A stretch of 64,000 nt of DNA from the NCBI RefSeq assembly GCF_000504285.1, contig NZ_KI632511.1, positions 803,372-867,371 of the forward strand, read 5' to 3'. The stretch comes from Actinospica robiniae DSM 44927 (GTDB lineage Bacteria > Actinomycetota > Actinomycetes > Streptomycetales > Catenulisporaceae). Both the position numbers and the translations under genes were made by a program. The notes under the pieces are model-generated. The model had not been told where the DNA came from, did no database searches, and saw only the letters and a list, made by a program, of their open reading frames with translations. Below, one piece after another: positions 60,162-64,000 of the stretch (positions are counted from its first letter, which is position 1; each line of letters begins with the position of its first letter).

Positions 60162-60308
60162 AGCGGCCGGCTGTTCCAAGCTGATCTGCTCGACCGACCA
60201 AGTTGCTGCGTGTCGACGAGCACGGTGCGCAGCCTGGCGCAAAGCCGGTGCGGTTCACCCTTTCCGTGCCTGGGCAAGGACACATGACGGCGGATCAGGC
60301 TCTCCTGA

Positions 60309-61718
60309 TCATCCGACGATGCCCCCATGGCGCGCCAGCGATCCCAGCCGTCGTGCGCCTTCGAGTAATTCGGGGGTGTCCGTGGCGGCGGCGAATGCGA
60401 GTCGGAGACATGCGGTGGGGGTTTCCGCCGCGAAGTAGCGGTTTCCGTAGCTGACGGCGACGTTGTTGTCCCTGGCCGAACGACTGACTGAGACGGCGTC
60501 CGCGCCCGCGGGCAGCTCGATCCACAGGTGAAGTCCGCCGGCGGGCGGGTGGCCGAGGTCCCAGTCAGGGCACTGCCGGGTGACTGCGGCCGTCAGTTGC
60601 GTGCAACGTTCCCGAAGTGCCGCGGAGAGAGCTCGTAGATGCCGGTCCCAGGCCGGGGAGCTGACCAACTCGAGTGCCGCTTCCTGCATGGGACGGGCGA
60701 CGAAGAAGTCATCGACCCGCCGGACCGCTCGCAGCCGTTCCATCACCGGTCCGCGGGCGATGATCGCCCCGATGCGCAGGCTGGGCGCCGCGGGCTTGGT
60801 CAGCGAGGTGACGTAGACGACTGTGCCGTCGCGGTCATCCTCCACCAGCGGCCGCGGCACCGGCCCGCCGTGCCCCAGGAGCCGCGCGAAATCGTCCTCG
60901 ATCACAAATGCGCCCGCCGCCCTCGCCACTTCGACCACCTGCCCACGACGTTCCTGGGAGAGCACTCTGCCGGTGGGGTTGTGGAAGGTCGGCTGGCAGT
61001 AGAACGCGCGCGCGCCGGTCATGGCGAACGCCTCGGCCAGCAGGTCCGGCCGTACTCCGTTCGCGTCCATGGGTACCGGGACCGGCCGCAGACCCGCGGC
61101 GCGCGCTGCCGCCAGCGCACCGGGGTAGGTCGGCGACTCCACCAAGACCGGGCTGCCGGGTGCGACGATGGCGCGCAATGCCATCGACAGTGCACTCTGC
61201 CCGCCTGCGGTGATCAACACGTCGTCAGGCGTGACGCCATTCGAATTCGCGGCGAACACCGCGCGTAGCGGAGTCAGGCCGTTCGCGGATGTGCGGTCCC
61301 AGGCATCCGGGCGGCGGGCCGCGCGTGCCAGCGCTGAACTCAAGGCTCTCGTCGGCTGGAGCGTCCGGTGCAGATAACCCCCGTCCAGCAGGATCGCCCC
61401 GTTCGGAACCGGCCCGAGTTCATCGGTCACCGGGCCGGTGTCGATGCTCCGGTCGCTGAGCGCGATCGTCTGCCAGCCGGTGTCGGGAGCGGGCCCGCGG
61501 TCCTTTGCGCGCGACGCGACGTAAGTGCCGCTGCCCGGCTTGGTGACGACCGCTCCCTCGGCCGCCAGTTGCGCGATCACGCGGGACACGGTCACCGGGC
61601 TGACCCGGTGTTGCTCAATCAACTCGCGGCTGCTCGGCAGCCGATCCCCGGGTGCCAGGCGGGCGAGCAGGGTGCGCAAGTTTTCCAGCAGATCGAGAGA
61701 AGTGCTATCGTCTGACAT
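60309..61718 (-). CDS. MocR-type (GntR HTH plus aminotransferase) regulator
   Basis: This 469-residue protein joins a GntR winged helix (residues 1-70; LPSSRELIEQHRVSPVTVSRV) to a class I aminotransferase-like domain (about 110-460) with GGQSALSMALRA, YCQPTFHNPTGRVL and the PLP Lys in TSLTKPAAPSLRIG. Such regulators bind PLP or an amino-compound adduct and control a divergent gene. The ATG at 61718 overlaps the ATG of the divergent class V aminotransferase (CATG), and an inverted repeat is centred there. It should repress or activate the aminotransferase/MFS operon. Confidence 0.88.
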   Translation of the reverse strand: MSDDSTSLDLLENLRTLLARLAPGDRLPSSRELIEQHRVSPVTVSRVIAQLAAEGAVVTKPGSGTYVASRAKDRGPAPDTGWQTIALSDRSIDTGPVTDELGPVPNGAILLDGGYLHRTLQPTRALSSALARAARRPDAWDRTSANGLTPLRAVFAANSNGVTPDDVLITAGGQSALSMALRAIVAPGSPVLVESPTYPGALAAARAAGLRPVPVPMDANGVRPDLLAEAFAMTGARAFYCQPTFHNPTGRVLSQERRGQVVEVARAAGAFVIEDDFARLLGHGGPVPRPLVEDDRDGTVVYVTSLTKPAAPSLRIGAIIARGPVMERLRAVRRVDDFFVARPMQEAALELVSSPAWDRHLRALSAALRERCTQLTAAVTRQCPDWDLGHPPAGGLHLWIELPAGADAVSVSRSARDNNVAVSYGNRYFAAETPTACLRLAFAAATDTPELLEGARRLGSLARHGGIVG

Positions 61719-61737
61719 GAAAGATGAGAGTAGCACT
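61701..61737. promoter_or_regulatory. inverted repeat centred on overlapping divergent start codons
   Basis: AGTGCTA at 61701-61707 and TAGCACT at 61731-61737 are perfect inverted copies centred at 61719, where CATG carries both start codons. TATCGT (plus strand, 61706-61711) and TACTCT (minus strand, about 61734-61729) are possible -10 elements about 5-10 bases before the ATGs, so both transcripts may be leaderless. Confidence 0.6.
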
Positions 61738-62946
61738 ACTGCCCTTGGGGCAGAAGCACTTCTGGATGTCGAGGCGCTGCGGGACGACACCCCCGGATGC
61801 CGGAACGTGATCCACTTCAACAACGCCGGCTGCGGACTGCTTGCGGCTCCGGTGCTCACCGCGGTTCTCGATCACGTGAAGCTGGAAGCGAGTATCGGCG
61901 GCTACGAGGCCGCAGCCGCCCGAACGGCGGCGGTCCGCGAGTTCTACACGGAGACGGCCGCCCTGATCAACGCGGCTCCGGAGAACATCGCCTTCGCCGG
62001 GAGCGCCACTCACGCCTTCGGCACCGCTCTCTCGGCCATCGCGTTCAAGGCCGGCGATGTCATCCTGGCCACCCGCAACGACTTCATCTCCAACCAGATC
62101 GCCTTCCTGTCACTGCAGAAGCGGCACGGAGTGCGGGTCGTGCATGCGCCGGACTCTCCAGAGGGCGGTGTGGACGTGGATGCGATGGCGACGCTGATGC
62201 GTTCGCTCCGGCCGCGGCTGGTGACCGCCACCCACATCCCCACCAATTCCGGCCTGGTCCAACCCGTCGCGCAGATCGGCCGGCACTGTCGCGAACTGGA
62301 CCTGCTCTACCTCGTCGACGCGTGCCAATCGGTCGGCCAGTACCCCGTCGACGTCGAGGAGATCGGCTGCGACCTGCTCACCGCGACCTGCCGGAAGTTC
62401 CTGCGCGGACCGCGCGGCTCCGGGTTCCTGTTCGTCTCCGACCGTGTGCTGCAGGCAGGCTATGAGCCGTTGTTCCTGGACATGCACGGTGCTCTCTGGA
62501 TCGAGCCGGGACGGTACCGGCCCGCCGAGACCGCGGCCCGCTTCGAGGAATGGGAGTTCCCTTACGCGACCGTGCTCGGCTGCGCGGCTGCCGCACGCTA
62601 CGCGAGGCAGGTCGGCATGGAGGCTGTCGCCCGGCGCTCCCCGGCGCTTGCGGCCCGGCTTCGCGACCGACTCGGGTCGATATCAGGGGTACGCGTGCTC
62701 GACCGCGGTCCGCAGGTCGGCGCCATCGTCACGTTCTGTGTCGAAGGCTGGCGGCCGCAGCCCTTCAAGGAGGCCATGGACGCCCATCGCATCACCTCGG
62801 CCCTGAGCTTCCGTGAGTTCGCACAGTTCGATTTCGCTGACAAGAACGTCGAGTGGTGCCTGCGCCTGTCGCCGCACTACTACAACACCGAGGCAGAGGT
62901 CGATGAAGTGGCCTCAACGGTCGCGGACCTGCGGGGGCGACAATGA
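61717..62946 (+). CDS. class V aminotransferase (NifS/isopenicillin-epimerase-like)
   Basis: This 409-residue PLP enzyme has HFNNAGCGLLAAPV at the start, Asp201 and Gln204 (LVDACQSVGQ) for the cofactor ring, and the PLP Lys227 in TCRKFLRGPRGSGF. This layout is shared by cysteine desulfurases, EgtE-like lyases and isopenicillin N epimerases; the Cys loop of true desulfurases is not obvious, so another amine or C-S lyase reaction is equally possible. It is divergent from the MocR gene and coupled by ATGA to an MFS gene, suggesting the amino compound it handles is also transported. Confidence 0.83.
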   Translation: MKDESSTTALGAEALLDVEALRDDTPGCRNVIHFNNAGCGLLAAPVLTAVLDHVKLEASIGGYEAAAARTAAVREFYTETAALINAAPENIAFAGSATHAFGTALSAIAFKAGDVILATRNDFISNQIAFLSLQKRHGVRVVHAPDSPEGGVDVDAMATLMRSLRPRLVTATHIPTNSGLVQPVAQIGRHCRELDLLYLVDACQSVGQYPVDVEEIGCDLLTATCRKFLRGPRGSGFLFVSDRVLQAGYEPLFLDMHGALWIEPGRYRPAETAARFEEWEFPYATVLGCAAAARYARQVGMEAVARRSPALAARLRDRLGSISGVRVLDRGPQVGAIVTFCVEGWRPQPFKEAMDAHRITSALSFREFAQFDFADKNVEWCLRLSPHYYNTEAEVDEVASTVADLRGRQ

Positions 62947-64000
62947 CTACGGTAGAACCGCCCCTCCGGCCGCCGCGCTCCGATGAGCCTGAGAGCCTTT
63001 GGCGGCATCGGGACTTCCGCACGTTCTGGATCGGCGAGACCGTCTCCCTGCTCGGCACCCAGATCACGAATCTCGCACTGCCGTTGACCGCCGTCTACGC
63101 GTTCCACGCGACCGACGCCCAGGTGGGCCTGCTGCGATTTCTTCAGCTCGCCCCGTATATCGGACTGGCGTTGGTCTTCGGGGTCTGGGTCGACCGGCAC
63201 CGCAGGGGACGGGTGATGCTCTGGACCAACCTGGCCCGGATGGTCCTGGTCGCCCTGGTGCCGGTTCTGAACTGGTTGCATGGACTCGACATGGCGGTGT
63301 TGCTGGTCATCTCCTGTGTCGTCGGCGTCACCTCGGTGATGTTCGATGTGAGCTGGATGCCCTTCGTGCCCGGCCTCGTACGGGACCCTGGCCTCCAGGT
63401 CGACGCCAATGCGAAGATGGGGATCAGCTCCTCCACGGCGGGCGTGGCGGGGCCGGGGATCGCTGGCGCCGTGGTGGCCGCGTTGACCGCGCCGGCTGCC
63501 ATGGCCTTGGACGCGCTTTCCTATGGAGTCTCGGTCACCTCGCTCCTGCTGATCCGAACGCCCGAGCCCCGCCCGGCGCAAACCGCGGATCGGCGCGTGG
63601 CGAGCGAAGTGCGCGACGGGCTGCACTGGGTCTTCGGCAGGCCGATTCTCAGCTGGCTCGCGATGGTCGGCTTCTGCTGCAACCTCTCGATGACCGCCGT
63701 CTGGACCATGTTCCTGCTGTATGGAACCCACGAGCTTCAGCTGAGCCCGTCAGACCTCGGCCTGATCTTCACGATCTCCTCGATCGGCGGAGTGATCGGC
63801 GCGTCGGCCTCCGGATGGATCATCAAGAAGTTCCCACTCGGGCGCGTCTACTTCACTGCTCAGTCCGGACTGCTGCTCGGCCCGGCTTTGATCGTCCTGA
63901 TCTCCGGTCCGCGTTTGTTGGCGATGGCGCTGGCCGCCGGTTCCTTCTTCCTCACCTATCTGGGCCTGGGTGTCGCGAACGTCATCATCGTCACTGTCCG
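62943..64000 (+). CDS. MFS transporter, truncated by window end
   Basis: The first 352 codons of an MFS transporter are visible, starting at an ATG inside the previous stop codon (ATGA). FWIGETVSLLGTQITNLALPL is the first helix, VFGVWVDRHRRGRVML is motif A, and about nine membrane helices follow before the edge. This is the MFS_3/enterobactin-exporter-like group with a hydrophilic start of about 25 residues. It probably exports a product linked to the aminotransferase. The C-terminus is missing. Confidence 0.85.
   Translation, partial: MTTVEPPLRPPRSDEPESLWRHRDFRTFWIGETVSLLGTQITNLALPLTAVYAFHATDAQVGLLRFLQLAPYIGLALVFGVWVDRHRRGRVMLWTNLARMVLVALVPVLNWLHGLDMAVLLVISCVVGVTSVMFDVSWMPFVPGLVRDPGLQVDANAKMGISSSTAGVAGPGIAGAVVAALTAPAAMALDALSYGVSVTSLLLIRTPEPRPAQTADRRVASEVRDGLHWVFGRPILSWLAMVGFCCNLSMTAVWTMFLLYGTHELQLSPSDLGLIFTISSIGGVIGASASGWIIKKFPLGRVYFTAQSGLLLGPALIVLISGPRLLAMALAAGSFFLTYLGLGVANVIIVTV

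Overview
The window is very GC-rich, with strong third-position G/C bias, GTG and TTG starts and many ATGA/GTGA gene overlaps. This points to an actinomycete of the Streptomyces/Catenulispora/Actinospica kind; nothing here fixes the genus. I saw no rRNA, tRNA, CRISPR array, insertion sequence or replication origin.

From about 2.8 to 43 kb, and again at 57-59 kb, the window is an organosulfur-scavenging region. It has three SsuABC/TauABC-type importers, ten luciferase-like flavin monooxygenases (one half-sized), two TauD-type dioxygenases, a third non-heme iron dioxygenase, a flavin reductase, an FAD monooxygenase, an OsmC protein, a DszB-like desulfinase with its active-site Cys/His/Arg in place, an M20 hydrolase, and metX-metY plus a CoA-binding protein that would fix released sulfide into homocysteine. 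Five transcription units begin with a small ORF (25-36 codons) ending in the motif RRH(V/I)DLxR(V/I)xSxxC. These look like cysteine-sensing leader peptides at 4884, 13533, 30959 (minus strand), 38814 and 56943. Several are followed by hairpins, so the units probably form one cysteine- or sulfate-repressed regulon controlled by attenuation.

Layout. 1-4.7 kb: asparagine synthetase tail, MFS exporter, LuxR-type regulator, F420-type oxidoreductase, IclR regulator. 4.9-12.7 kb: leader 1 and the desulfinase/importer/M20/monooxygenase operon. 12.7-13.4 kb: pterin dehydratase-like/VOC fusion. 13.5-18.7 kb: leader 2, TauD, importer and a DszA/NtaA-type monooxygenase. 18.8-29.6 kb (minus): flavin reductase, SsuD, importer, monooxygenase, fused ABC exporter, aldo/keto reductase. 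29.7-31 kb (minus): leader 3 and TauD. 31.3-35.5 kb: ROK regulator and a minus-strand oxygenase/FMO/OsmC operon. 35.6-38.6 kb: metX-metY-CoA-binding. 38.8-43.4 kb: leader 4, three monooxygenases and a carbonic anhydrase broken by an in-frame amber codon. 43.8-54.3 kb: a cell-surface/secreted block with a 2097-aa RHS polymorphic-toxin-like protein, two HTH proteins (one membrane-anchored with a golvesin-like outer domain), a small SH3-like secreted protein and a protein with five exact-length 14-residue repeats. 54.5-56.5 kb (minus): pentapeptide-repeat membrane protein and GNAT acetyltransferase. 56.8-59.2 kb: leader 5, DUF1684 protein, monooxygenase. 59.4-64 kb: methyltransferase, then a divergent MocR regulator and class V aminotransferase whose start codons overlap, followed by an MFS transporter cut by the window edge.

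Most functions are family-level assignments from the sequence alone; substrates are inferred from context.
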